NCBI GenBank assembly: GCA_019285755.1
Contig: CP079103.1
Location: 1,860,001-1,924,000, forward strand
Length of the DNA stretch: 64,000 nt
Direction: 5' to 3'
Source: Chitinophaga sp. E66
GTDB taxonomy: Bacteria > Bacteroidota > Bacteroidia > Chitinophagales > Chitinophagaceae
Below, in pieces: positions 46,651-57,000 of this stretch. Both the position numbers and the translations under genes were made by a program. Position 1 is the stretch's first letter. The number at the start of each line of letters is the position of its first letter. The notes under the pieces are model-generated. The model was not told the origin of the DNA. It made no database searches and saw only the letters and a list, made by a program, of their open reading frames with translations.

Positions 46651-47483
46651 TCAGGAATTGCGCTGGTATACCCGCACATAATCCACCACGAGATGGGAGG
46701 GGATATGCGCATCGGGAATCTCCTCGCCGCCTTGCCCGAGGGCTACGTTGAGCAGCAGGAAGAAGTCTTCCCGGAAAGGCAGGTTGCCCCTGCGGGCGTT
46801 CCTTGCCTGGGATACGTCGATGGTATTGAGGACTTTCCCATCTACTGAAATGACCATGCTGTTTTCATCCCAGACCAGTTCCCATTCATGGAACTGGTCC
46901 GCCCACTTTCGCCGCCCCAGGCTGCTACGGGATGTTTGGTCTCGTCCCAGGTGGTTTTATCTTCGCCCTGCCAGCAGGCGTTGGCCAGGAGGTTGCCGCG
47001 GTAAAATTCCATGATGTCTACTTCCCCGCAGGCGGGCCATCCGCCGTTGGCACGGTTGGCGCCCAACATCCAGAAGGCGGGCCAGCTGCCTTTGCGTACG
47101 TCGATTTTAGCCCGCATGGTGACCCTGCCGTATTTGAAGTGGAACTTGCCCCGGGTGATCATGGACGTGGAAGTGTATTCCGCGTATTGGCGGTTCTTTT
47201 TCCAGTCGTTGGAGGCCGGGTCATAGTCAGGATTGGGAACGCGTTCCTTGCGGGCGGTGATGGTGAGGAAGCCGTCTTTGCAGGAGGCGTTGCCGGGCTG
47301 GTACCACTGCGGTTCCCGGTTCCGTTCGAAACCGCGCTCGTAATCCCATTTGGAGGGATCAGGGCGCCCGTTGGCGGAGAATTCATCGCTCCAGATGAGC
47401 GTATAGCCGCTGGTGTCTGCGGGAGGGATGTTGGCGGATGAGAGGCCGCCCATGAGGGCGGCCAGCAGTAGAAGGGATTGCAT
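46651..47483 (-). CDS. Glycoside hydrolase family 16 endoglucanase
   Basis: Beta-jelly-roll hydrolase, about 278 residues, with a signal peptide (MQSLLLLAALMGGLSSA). Catalytic ExDxxE is seen in CGEVDIMEFYRGN, with flanking GSWPAFWMLG and the N-terminal YTLIWSDEF typical of laminarinase-like GH16. The C-terminal half (WADQFHEWELVWDENSMV, PFREDFFLLLNVALGQGG) is reached after a frame change near 46905. Last gene of locus 2, 26 bases after the SusD stop. Substrate probably a beta-1,3- or mixed-linkage glucan; other GH16 substrates (agar, carrageenan, xyloglucan) cannot be excluded without alignment. Confidence 0.88.
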
Positions 47484-47509
47484 ATCCTGAAGATAATTAA
47501 ACGTTTTTA

Positions 47510-49345
47510 TCAATATCCGGGATTTTGTACAAGGAGCCGGCTGTTCTGTATGTCGTTCAGCGGGATGGGGTAGAGATACATGGCTTTGTTCCATCCGCGG
47601 TTTTCGATACGCGTGCGTTTGTAGAATCCTTCCAGCGTAGGGGCGTTCATGTCCATGCCGTAATATGGCCCTCCTGGGCCCCTTTACCCGATGGCGCTTC
47701 GGCGATCATCCAGCGACGCACGTCGAAGTAACGTTGCCCTTCACCGGCCAGTTCCACCCGCATCTCCGCGCGGACAGCCTCCCGTTGTGCGGCCTGGTTG
47801 CCGCGGATGCCGGGCTTGATGTCTGCCAGCAAAGGAATGCCGGCGCGGCTTCTTACCCGGTCTATATACGTGATGATATTGGGATCGGCAGGCGTCACTT
47901 CATTCAGCGCTTCGGCATACAACAGGTAAAACTCCGCCAGGCGGAAAATGATACCCGGACGGTATTCGCTTTTCGGATTGGAGCCCTGGTTGTATACACG
48001 TTTGCTGAGCTTTTTGTAGAAGATGTATCCGGTGCGGGAATGATCCTGGGCGCTGTTGTCGCTGTTGCCGCCGCGGTTGAAGAATATCTGTTCGTTGCCG
48101 ACATGCCAGCGGCGGCCGTTATAGAAGATCGCCTGGTAGAAGCGCGGCTCGCGGCCTACGTACATCCGGTAGGTGCCGGGTTGGGTGCGGCCCGTAGGGT
48201 CTTCTCCGCTTCCGACATGCCTGATTCGCTGTAATTGGGAGACTCACCGATAGGTAATCCGTCGTTCATGAAAAATGCATCCACCAGTTCCTGCGTAGCG
48301 GCCAGGTAGCCTGTTGCCGCGCTGCCGCCGCGTGCGCCCCTGGGGACAGACCATCCGTCTACGCCCGCATTGGGCACTGTCCCCCAATTCACGTCTGAAC
48401 GGGCAAAGATGATCTCTTTGTTGTATTTCATGTGCAACTCGTACAGGCTCTTGTCAGGATCGTATGTGCCGCTGGTCAGTTCGCGGTGCAGTTCGTAATG
48501 TCCAGCGTCGGCGTAGTCGATGAAGGCCTTCACGGCGTCAAGGGCTTTCTGCCATTTGCCGGCGTCAGCTGCGGGGAAAAGTTTTTTGCCGTCTTTGTTC
48601 GTCAGCGCTACCGCTTCCGGGTAACCGCCGTTGAACAGCGGGCTCGCCGCATACATCATGAGCCTGGCCCTCACGGCCAGCGCAGTGCCTTTGGTCGGTA
48701 CCGCCAGCAGTTGCTGGTTGCTGATATCCGGGTCCTTCATTTCTGCGGCGCATTCGGTCAGTTCCTTATATACGAAATCAACCACCTCATCTACCGAGTT
48801 GCGCGCGAAGTCGAGGTTCCGGCTGTTAGGGTCTGCTATATCGGTCATGATGGTCACAGGGCCGTACAGTTCGAACAGCAGGTAATGATAGTAAGCGCGC
48901 AGGAACCTGGCCTGTACTTTCAGTTCCGCGAGCTCTTCGGCGGAGATGAAATCGGCCTCTCCCGTACGGGGAATTTCGACGGCATTCGCCATGAAAACGT
49001 TGGCCTGGCGGATCAGCTGGTAAAGCGACCACCGGGAGAATTGAGAGTGGCTCACGGTGTAGGGCGCCAGGTTCCATTCCGTTACCTGAAGGACTTTCAG
49101 TTCGTCCGTCATCCGCAGCCAGGGATTGTCCAGGCCGGTCAGGTCGTTTCGGCTATAGTTGGCCATATTGGGAATACCGGAGTAGATATTGCGGTGCCAC
49201 TTCCGTACGTCTGCGGGCGTGGAGAATATCTTTGCAGATCCCGTTCTTCCGCCAGCTCCTTTGATACATCTAGGTAGCTTTTGTTACAGGCGAGGGCGTA
49301 TAGCGCGGTAATGGTAATGATCAGTGATCGGAAAATATATTTCAT
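47510..49345 (-). CDS. SusD/RagB-family glycan-binding lipoprotein, locus 2
   Basis: About 611 residues. Signal MKYIFRSLIITITALYALAC with lipidated Cys. Core helices: LYQLIRQANVFMANAVEIP, VQARFLRAYYHYLLFELYGPV, TALAVRARLMMYAASPLFNGG; C-terminal part FRLAEFYLLYAEALNEVTP, EMRVELAGEGQRYFDVRRW, and the end PLNDIQNSRLLVQNPGY. Frame changes near 49225, 48185, 47665 and a possible further one near the end. It lies 13 bases after the SusC stop and precedes GH16. Confidence 0.92.
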
Positions 49346-49358
49346 GTCTGCGATTCAT

Positions 49359-52300
49359 TTAAAAGGTGATCTCTAAACCAGCCGTCCAGGTGCTGGGGAT
49401 GGGATAACGCGTACCGGCGGCGCTGTTGCCGAGCTCAGGGTCGTACACGCCCACATGATCCCACAGGGCGATGTTGTTCCCCATGATGTAGAGCCTGGCG
49501 GCGCGCATCTTGGCGCGGGAGATAAGACGGGAATTGAAGTTATAGCCCGCTTCCACATTTTTCAGGCGGATAAAGGAACCGTCCCGTACCCACCAGGTGC
49601 TCTGGGTATTGGTATTGCCCATTTCAGTTACGCGCAGGCGGGGAAGAATACATCCTGCGAAGGATTGGCTTCCGTCCACCGGCTTTCCACCACTTCCATC
49701 CGCACGTTGCTCTCGTCGATCCCCAGTGGAAGGGCATAAAGGCATTCGCCTGGTCGTTAATGTTCACGGAAACGCGCCCCGCGCCCTGGAAGAACAGGCT
49801 GGCGTAGAAGCCTTTCCATTCCGCGTTGAAGCCGAAGCCATAGATCAGTTCGGGTACGGTGGGGTTGGCGGCGTCTTTCACGCGGTCGAAATCATCGATC
49901 ACGCCATCGCCATTAAGGTCCTTGAATTTGATATCGCCTGGCATGACGCTGGAAACATAGTTCGTTTTGGGAATACCACTTTTCAGGGTATATGTTTTCT
50001 TACCATCCGGATCCACGGAGATGTCGAAGTCGGCATCGGTAAAGAGCCCGTCGGCCAGCAAGAGGTTGTTCAGCGCATTGAGGCGGGTCCCGGTAATATT
50101 CATCCAGGGGATAAAGTTGGGGATCTCATCATATTCGATGATCTTATTGCGCGCCAGGGTCAGGTTCCCGCGGGCAGACACCGTTACTTCACCGAAGGTG
50201 CGGCGAAGGTTCAGGCTGCCGTCGATCCCTTTGTTGGTCACTTCTCCGAAGTTCTGCCACGGCGCCTGCCGGAACCCGGCGATGCCGGAGATGGTGCGGC
50301 GCTGCAGGAGGATGTCCGTTCTGCGATTGCTGAAGTAATCCACCTGGAAGTCGATCGCGCCGTTGAACAGCGATACGTCTATGCCGAAGTTCTTTTTCAC
50401 TTCGATCTCCCAACCCAGGTTAGGAGAGGAGAAGCGGCCTTCCACGAGTCCGTTGCCCACGCCATTCAGCGCGCCTGAACTGCCGATGCCCCAGTTGTAG
50501 CCGGTGCCGTCCGCAAAGGTAGGGCGGTACATGAAGCGGTTGGAGGTCACGTTGTCGTTACCGGTACGCCCGATGGATGCCCGCAGTTTGAGGTTGCCCA
50601 CCGCCTGCCGCATGGACTCGGGGAAAAAGGGCTCGTTGGCCACGTTCCAGGCCAGGCCAACCGCAGGGAAGAACCCATAGCGGTTGTCTTCCGAGAAGTT
50701 CTCGCTGCCCGTTACGCCGAAATTGGCTTCAATGGAATAGCGCCCGTCGTAGGTATATACCGTTCTTCCGATGTACGCCTGCTTGCGGTAAGCGAGGGCG
50801 TCTGTCTGGAGCTGGCTCTCCTTCTGATAGGTGAGTGCCATAGCGCTCACAACGTGTTTGCCGAAGGTCCGGTCGTAGTTAAGCGCGGCTTCCATATAGA
50901 TGTTCTTGTTGCCGGAACTGCCTTCGATGGGTTCGCCGAAGGGCGTGCCATTGCTGATCTGCCGGTAGATGAGCTTGCCGTCTGCATCGCGGCCGGTGGC
51001 AAAGTAAGTGGAAGGCGTCTTAAGGCGCGTCATCCGGTAGGTGGAGTTGGCATCGTAGCTGATGGCGCCGCGTATTTTCAGCCCGGTCGTGATGATGTCC
51101 AGTTTCTGCTCGATATCTACCCTCGACTGTATGGCCGACCTCCATTCTTTCTGATAGCCGGATTCTACCAGCTGGTTATAAGGATTGAGTTTGTTGGAAT
51201 TCTGCGTCGTGCCCGGCGAGTGTGCCATCGGAATATACGGCGGGGAACAAGTGCGGCGGGATGCGGGAGAAACGCTCGAAAAGGTTCGTGGCGCCGAAGC
51301 CCGGGTAATTGGTCTGCAGGTATTGCCCGCTGAGGTCTACGCGGATAAGCGTGGTCTTGGTAACGTCCAGGTCGATGTTGCTGCGCAGGTTGTAACGTTT
51401 GAGGCCAGCGTTGTTGTTGTAGTCCTGGTTTACTTTATAAAGCCCGCTCTCTCCAAAATACGCGCCCGATACGAAGAAACGCATGCGCTCGCCGCCGCCC
51501 CGAAAGTTGAGGGTATGGCGGGTGTTGTTGGTATGATCGCGCATGAGCAGATCCCACCAGTTGCTGCTGGGATACAGGTCCGGGTCTTCACCGGATTTAT
51601 ATTTGGCCAGCACTTCTTCGCTGAATGCCGGATCGCGGCCTTCGTTGGAGAGGGCTTCGTTATAAAGGGACAGATAGTCGAACGAGTTGGCGAAGCGCGG
51701 CCTGCGGGTAGGTTTCAGCTGGCTGTATTCTCCGCGGTAGGTGATGCGCGTTTTCTGTGCGGTTCCGCGCTTGGAGGTGATAAGGATAACCCCGTTAGCG
51801 CCCTCGGCGCCATAGATAGCCGTAGCCGCAGCATCTTTCAGCAGGGTAAAGGTTTCGATCTCATCTGGCTCGATGTCGTTCATGCTGCGGGGAACGCCGT
51901 CTACCAGTACCAGCGGACTGGTACCGCCCGCAAACGAGCTTACGCCGCGGATCCAGAATTCGGCGTTGTCATATCCCGGTTCGCCGGAACGCTGTACGGC
52001 GATAAGGCCGGGTACCTGCCCTGCGAGGTTGTTGCTGAGGCTGCGGTTAGGCATGCGGAGCTGTTCGCCGCGCACGGTGCTGATGCTGCTGACAAGGCTC
52101 GATTTCTTCTGTTTGCCAAAACCGACTACCACTACTTCACCGAGGCCTTTGGTGTCGGGGAGCAGTAGGACATCGATGTTGGTTTTGCCAGCCACGGCGA
52201 TCTCCTGGGCCACGTATCCGATGAAGTTGAACTCCAGTACGGCGTTTTCCGGCACATCGAGGATAAAGCGGCCATTGGCGTCTGTAGCCGTGCCGATGAT

Positions 52301-52692
52301 GGGCCGGCTGCCTTTTACTGTCACGGTCACGCCCTGCAATACTGAGCCGGAGTCGCGGACGGTGCCGCGTACTTCAATATTCCTCCTGACTTCAGCGGCG
52401 GCGGTGCGCAGCACGGTGATGTTGCGGCCGCTGATGCGGAAATCGAGCGCGCGGGATGGGAGAATGCGTTTGAGCACATCGGTCAGGGGCGACGACTTAA
52501 TGTCCAACGTCACCGGGTCCGTATGCAAAAGCGCTTCTTCCTGGTACAGGAAATGATAGCCCGTCTGCTGCTTCATGCGGAGAAGACCTCCCGCAGCGGC
52601 ATGTTTTTGACGGACAGTGTAATCAACTGCGCACTGCCGGAGGCATATACTCCGACAGAAAAAACAAAGAGTAGCGCGAAAGTGATTTTCAT
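49359..52692 (-). CDS. STN-type SusC-family TonB receptor, locus 2
   Basis: About 1110 residues. After the signal peptide (MKITFALLFVFSVGVYASGS) comes an STN secretin/TonB domain (ITLSVKNMPLREVFSAV, QTGYHFLYQEEALLH), which passes substrate signal to a FecR anti-sigma factor. Then the carboxypeptidase-like domain (GTVRDSGSVLQGVTVTVKG), SusC motif LGEVVVVGFGKQKKSSLV, plug (LVLVDGVPRSMND, IETFTLLKDAAATAIYGAEG) and the barrel ending PIPSTWTAGLEITF. Frame changes near 52575, 51225, 49725 and 49640. An in-frame ATG at 52773 adds 27 residues but the signal peptide favours 52692. FecR lies upstream, SusD downstream. Confidence 0.92.
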
Positions 52693-52948
52693 GACTTTCT
52701 GGATTAGCGGGCCGGCTGAACATGGGTGTGCGGCGCCTGGCCGGCATGTTTTGCCCGCAATTTGGAATTGCATAGTTTTACAGAGTTAGGATTGAATAAT
52801 CATTGTGAAATGCTAACGTGGCTTCATGCCGGAACCGGGGCGGTGGTGCGCTTCCGGTTTTTTCATGCATGGCGGTTGTCAGGAAAAGGGACGTACGTGT
52901 TTGTTCATGGCTATTTAGATTTGGTGATAGTGATTTGGTTGTTGTTGG

Positions 52949-54149
52949 TTATTTGCCTTTAGGCCCCACGATCAGCTCGCGGCCCCGGATGCTGAAGCGA
53001 TGGCCGCTGAGCAACTGCAATTGTTCCAGGACTTCACCCAGGCTGGCTTCCCGGCTGATGCTGCCCCGATATGAACGCCGGGGTTTACTTTTTCTTCATA
53101 AGATACCGAGACGCCATACCATCTGGAGAGCTGCTCCATGATATCCGGAAGGCTTTCATTACTGAAATAAAAATACCCGTTCTTCCATGCAATCGCTTTT
53201 TCCATATCGCCTGCGGATACCCTGACCGATGCGGGCGTCGAAACCGCTTGTTGGCCGGGCTCCAGCGCTTTCCTCCCTTTAGGCGCCGCTACCGCCACTT
53301 TGCCGGATACCAGCGTGGTAGTGGTGCGTGCCGGTTCGTAGGCGGATATATTGAAGGAAGTGCCAAGTACTTGTATGGTATCGCCGTTGGCGGTTACGCT
53401 AAAGGGCTTTTGCGCATCGGGCGCCACTTCGAAGTAACCCTCGCCCCGGAGCGCTACCGTCCGCCGGTCGCCGTTAAAACGTACCGGGAATCGTAACTCG
53501 GACGCTGCGTTGAGCCATACGGCAGTGCCATCGGGCAATACGATCCGGTAGGTGCCGGCGATAGGGACGCGGAGGGTATTATATAGCGTGGCATCCCCGG
53601 AGCTGAGATGGGCATCGTCATACCGAAGCGCACCGCTGTCGCCATGCAGACGGGTGCCGTCTTGTTCTTCCAGCTGGAAGTCGCCGTCCTGCAGCTGGAT
53701 GGTTTTGCCGTTGGACAGGATCAGCGCGGCGCGTGCAGAACCGGGAAGCACATCGTTTTCATATCCGAAGCGGTCGTCTGCCACGATACGGGTATTTGCA
53801 TCCTGTTGGCTGCGGCCGGACAGGAACCAGGCCAGCGCGGCAATTCCGGTGATGGCAGCCGCAGCGGCCCAGGAAAGGCGTTGTCGGTTAGTGCGGCTGC
53901 GCCGTGCCGTCCGCTTATCGAGTACGTGCTGCCAGGCTGCCTGTTGGCTAAAACGGTGGAGCCGTTGGATGCGGGCCTCCAGGGCCGGCGCGTCCCGGAG
54001 CTCGGCCAGGAGTTTGTTGCGCAGGGGGCGCCGAGGAGCGTTTCCAGCTCCGCTAGCTCTGCGTCTGTAATGTGCCCCAGGTGCTGCTTATGCAAAAGCC
54101 TGGCGGCGCGGAATGGTAAGTCCTCCCAATCAGTAGTTGGCTCGGTCAT
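52949..54149 (-). CDS. FecR-family anti-sigma factor
   Basis: Inner-membrane anti-sigma regulator, about 400 residues. The N-terminal cytoplasmic part (MTEPTTDWEDLPFRAARLLH, LTDAELAELETLL-like) is followed by a membrane helix (SWAAAAAITGIAALAWFL) and the periplasmic FecR domain with VPIAGTYRIVLPDGTAVWLNAAS, LRGEGYFEVAPDAQKPFSV and VLGTSFNISAYE, then a DUF4974/STN-like end (GYFYFSNESLPDIMEQLSRWYGVSV). Frame changes near 54030, 53800 and 53065; joined end reads HRFSIRGRELIVGPKGK. It should bind the STN domain of the SusC gene downstream and release the sigma factor encoded upstream. Confidence 0.9.
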
Positions 54150-54245
54150 GTCTATACTACACGCTGTGGATGAAAAAGAATGGAACGTTGGGGCGGTTTT
54201 TTTCAAATTATCTGCAAACGGCTTCCATTCAACCGATTGCATTTT

Positions 54246-54796
54246 TCATCTTAAGAAATAGAGGAGGAAAACGAATCCTGGTCCCAGGCGGTCGCGCAGG
54301 AGTGACAACGCTCTTTGTTTCTGGCTTTTAACGGTATGGATGGATATCTGAAGGGCGGTGGCGATCTCGGCGTTGGAGAGGCCTTCGACATAGCTTTTGC
54401 GCAATACGGCGGCACAACCTTCCGGGAGCGCGGCTACGGCTGCTTCCATGGCGGCGAGCATTTCCGTGCTGATGATGGTCTCCAATACTTCCGGAGAGGA
54501 GAAGGGTTGCGTGCGGAGCTGTTCGTCCTGGTGCCGGTGCACGACTTTCAGGTGCCGGAGGCGGTTGAAGCATGCGTTACGGACTACGGCATACAGATAG
54601 TTTTGCAGGCGGTCTCTTCGGCGGGCAGCAGGCCGGAGCGCTCGCAAAGCAGTACGAACACGTCCTGTACTACGTCCTCCGCCAGTGCCTCGTCTTGCAG
54701 GTACCGGAAAGCAAACTCGCACAGGCGGGGATAATACCGGTGAAAAAGCGGTTCTATCGCTGCCGATATTTCGTCATGTCCGGGAAATTTCACCAT
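54246..54796 (-). CDS. ECF sigma factor of locus 2
   Basis: FecI-like extracytoplasmic sigma factor, about 184 residues. Region 2: EPLFHRYYPRLCEFAFRYLQD, ALAEDVVQDVFVLLCERS; region 4: LPEGCAAVLRKSYVEGLSNAEI and SIHTVKSQKQRALSLLRD. A frame change near 54615 joins the two (ALQNYLYAVVRNACFNRLR). ATG at 54796. FecR follows 96 bases downstream, so this is the sigma of a sigma-FecR-SusC signalling chain that should switch on the SusC-SusD-GH16 genes when substrate is bound. Confidence 0.9.
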
Positions 54797-54925
54797 TCCA
54801 CTGTTTATTTATACTGGAAACCCTTGGTTTGTAACGTGTACCGCTAAAAATAGCAATTTTCATGACAAGGCAACGGCTGTAGGGCGAAATTTTCAAATAC
54901 GGTAGGCTTTTACCCACTAAATAGT

Positions 54926-54933
54926 TAAATTTG
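54926..54933 (+). promoter_or_regulatory. Putative -7 element of the small membrane protein gene
   Basis: TAAATTTG matches TAnnTTTG fully and ends 12 bases before the ATG at 54946, implying a very short leader. No clear -33 TTG at the expected distance. Confidence 0.45.
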
Positions 54934-54945
54934 GCGTTAATATTT

Positions 54946-55134
54946 ATGGAATTAAGAGACTTATTCGGCTATCTTTTCATTTTGGCAGGCGTTATGCAGT
55001 TATTGACCGCCTACCTGATTTTCGCCGGGAACCGGCATTATGTATTAAGATTTGCCAACAGGAAGGTAGGTTCGATAATATATGTTATTTTTGCATTTAT
55101 ATTATTCTACCTGGCATATTATTTTCTGGCATGA
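54946..55134 (+). CDS. Small two-helix membrane protein
   Basis: 62 residues from ATG at 54946. Two hydrophobic helices (LFGYLFILAGVMQLLTAYLI and IIYVIFAFILFYLAYYFLA) flank a short basic loop (NRHYVLRFANRKVG), which would sit in the cytoplasm. No family recognised. It is preceded by a good -7 promoter box and followed 20 bases later by an L,D-transpeptidase gene, with which it may be co-transcribed. Codon pattern and hydrophobicity argue for a real gene. Confidence 0.65.
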   Translation: MELRDLFGYLFILAGVMQLLTAYLIFAGNRHYVLRFANRKVGSIIYVIFAFILFYLAYYFLA

Positions 55135-55154
55135 ATTGGTAAGACAGACTAGAT

Positions 55155-55966
55155 ATGAAGCGGTTATTCATCGGTATTTTATCCCTCCTCGGCGGCTTTA
55201 GCGCCCACGCACAGCAATCCTTCCTCGAGAATCAGAAACTATTCCCGAGAGTAGGGGAAGCGTTCCGTGAGAAGGAGGAGAGCATTAAGAAAGAATTCGC
55301 CAAAAAAGGCCTCGCATGGCCGGCAAAACAACTCTACATCCGCAGCTTTAAGCTGGACAGTGAGTTGGAGATCTGGGCCCGCAACAGCCCGGCAGACACC
55401 TTTACCCTTGTAAAGACTTACCGTGTCTGCTCCCTTTCGGGTAAAATGGGACCCAAACGCAAGGAGGGCGACCGCCAGGTGCCGGAAGGTTTCTACTACA
55501 TCAATGATTTCAATCCGAACTCCAGCTTTCACCTGAGCCTGGGCATCAATTACCCGAATTATTCGGACCGCATGCTCAGCGACCAGAAGAAACCGGGGGC
55601 GATATCTATATCCACGGTTCCTGCCTCACTATCGGCTGTATCCCGCTTACCGACGAGTACATCTCCGAAGTGTATGTAATGGCCGTACACGCCAAGAACG
55701 CGGGCCAGGACTTCATCCCGGTACATGTGTTCCCCGTTCGTTTCGGCAACGCCCGCAGCATGGATTACCTGGGTAGCGTTTCGCTGGCCGACAATGACTC
55801 CCAGAAGTTCTGGCTGAACCTGAAGAATGCCTATGACTACTTCGAGAAGACGCGTAAAATGCCCGTAGTGATGGTAAACGCACAGGGTAAATATGTGTAT
55901 ACCGCACCCGTAGTGGAACCTGCCGTGGCGCATATTCCAACTACCCGTACGCAGAATACGAACTGA
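55155..55966 (+). CDS. L,D-transpeptidase-family protein (YafK-like)
   Basis: About 270 residues with a signal peptide (MKRLFIGILSLLGGFSAHA). The YkuD catalytic motif is IYIHGSCLTIGCIPLTD (His and nucleophile Cys), preceded by VPEGFYYINDFNPNSSF, as in YafK-type enzymes. Such proteins form or cut meso-DAP crosslinks or attach proteins to peptidoglycan. The motif is in frame only if the G5 run at 55595-55599 is read as six (KPGGDIYIHGS). After the domain there is a further 90-residue tail (WLNLKNAYDYFEKTRKMPVVMV). The frame used ends at 55966; another change could alter the last few residues. Confidence 0.85.
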
Positions 55967-55990
55967 TCTCCTACGCATATACTTTTTTAG

Positions 55991-56020
55991 AAAGGCCCGG
56001 TTTAAAGCCGGGCCTTTTCG
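55991..56020 (+). terminator. Terminator after the L,D-transpeptidase gene
   Basis: AAAGGCCCGG (55991-56000) and CCGGGCCTTT (56008-56017) around TTTAAAG, followed by T-rich sequence. It lies about 25 bases after the stop. Confidence 0.88.
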
Positions 56021-56042
56021 CTTTTCACAAATCATTAAACAT

Positions 56043-56152
56043 CGCTTATCCTTCGCTTATCCTTCGCTTATCCTTCGCTTAAGTACCGTCAAACCCTTGC
56101 TAACACCGAACATAGATGGAGGATGAGCGAAGGATAAGCGAAGGAAGAGCGG
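56043..56152. repeat. Inverted element with 11-bp units in both arms, copy 2
   Basis: Left arm: three exact CGCTTATCCTT units (56043, 56054, 56065) and a partial fourth. Spacer of about 39 bases with GTCAAACCC and ACACCGAACATA, words shared with copy 1 at 4311-4404. Right arm: AGGATGAGCGA (56120), AGGATAAGCGA (56131), AGGAAGAGCGG (56142), complementary to the left units. A long imperfect stem is possible. It sits between a terminator and the Tat-exported dehydrogenase subunit gene. Confidence 0.9.
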
Positions 56153-56391
56153 TAATTCACTAAGGGTCAGGAGTATATAGCCGATTCTCATACAGCGTAT
56201 TGTCACGAAATGGTTTGTCAGGAGGGTGGCGGCAGGTTCATAGGAAAAAGTACCAGCAAATCCGCTGATCGTGATCTGATATTTGCCCTCTTCGCGTCAT
56301 TTCTACACATTATTTGGGCCTGAGGGTCAAATTATTTTGCTTTCTCGCATTTTTTTGGATTTTTCCACAAAGGTCAAATCAATTTACTATT
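56153..56391. other. Intergenic, no gene seen
   Basis: AT-rich spacer between the inverted repeat element and the dehydrogenase subunit gene. It holds no convincing frame. The promoter of the following operon must lie here; no full TTG-N19-TAnnTTTG match was identified. Confidence 0.4.
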
Positions 56392-57000
56392 ATGAACAGA
56401 AGAGATGCCATCAGGAATGTAGCGATACTTATGGGTACCGCGCTTTCCGCTTCCACGTTAGCGGCACTGGAGGGTTGCAAATCCAGGCCGGCCACATATA
56501 CTTTACAAACGCCCGAAACAAAAGAACTCCTCGCAGAGATCTCCGAAACCATCATTCCTGCCACTAATACGCCCGGTGCGAAAGCCGCCGGCGTGCAGGA
56601 CTTCATCGTGACCATGGTCAACGATTGCTATGATGAAAAGGCGCAAAAGGTTTTCGAAGAAGGACTGAACAAAATCAACGAGGAAAGCAAGAAGAAATTC
56701 GGCGGCAAAGTGTTCCTCGAGATCACGCCGGAGCAACGCACCGAACTGCTCACCGCCATCGATAAGGAGCGTGTGGATTACAATAAACGCGAGAACAAAC
56801 AGAAAGACGATCCCGTTCACTACTTCCAGTACATGAAAGAGCTGACCCTGCTCGGCTATTTCACGTCGAAGCCCGGCGCCACCGAAGCCCTGCGCTATAT
56901 CGCCGTGCCCGGCCGCTACGAAGGCTGTGTAGACTATAAAAAGGCGACCGCGCCTGGGCGTAACCCGTTTTCCACATTTTTAAAAACTGAAACAACATGA
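56392..57000 (+). CDS. Gluconate 2-dehydrogenase subunit 3-like protein
   Basis: 202 residues, intact. Twin-arginine signal (MNRRDAIRNVAILMGTALSAS), followed by the subunit 3 helical domain (ELLAEISETIIPATNTPGAKAAGV, EALRYIAVPGRYEGCVDYK). These small subunits accompany GMC-type FAD dehydrogenases and probably carry them through the Tat system as a complex. The stop TGA overlaps the ATG of the following GMC gene (ATGA), so the two are coupled. Substrate unknown. Confidence 0.9.
   Translation: MNRRDAIRNVAILMGTALSASTLAALEGCKSRPATYTLQTPETKELLAEISETIIPATNTPGAKAAGVQDFIVTMVNDCYDEKAQKVFEEGLNKINEESKKKFGGKVFLEITPEQRTELLTAIDKERVDYNKRENKQKDDPVHYFQYMKELTLLGYFTSKPGATEALRYIAVPGRYEGCVDYKKATAPGRNPFSTFLKTETT

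Noticed and set aside
52829..52863. Hairpin CCGGAA/TTCCGG followed by six T on the plus strand
   Set aside because: It points against the FecR and SusC genes on the minus strand and no plus-strand gene lies upstream, so a terminator role is doubtful. It may be chance.
52818..53141. Plus-strand frame of 107 codons inside the FecR/SusC junction
   Set aside because: It is antisense to the FecR C-terminus and has no family resemblance.
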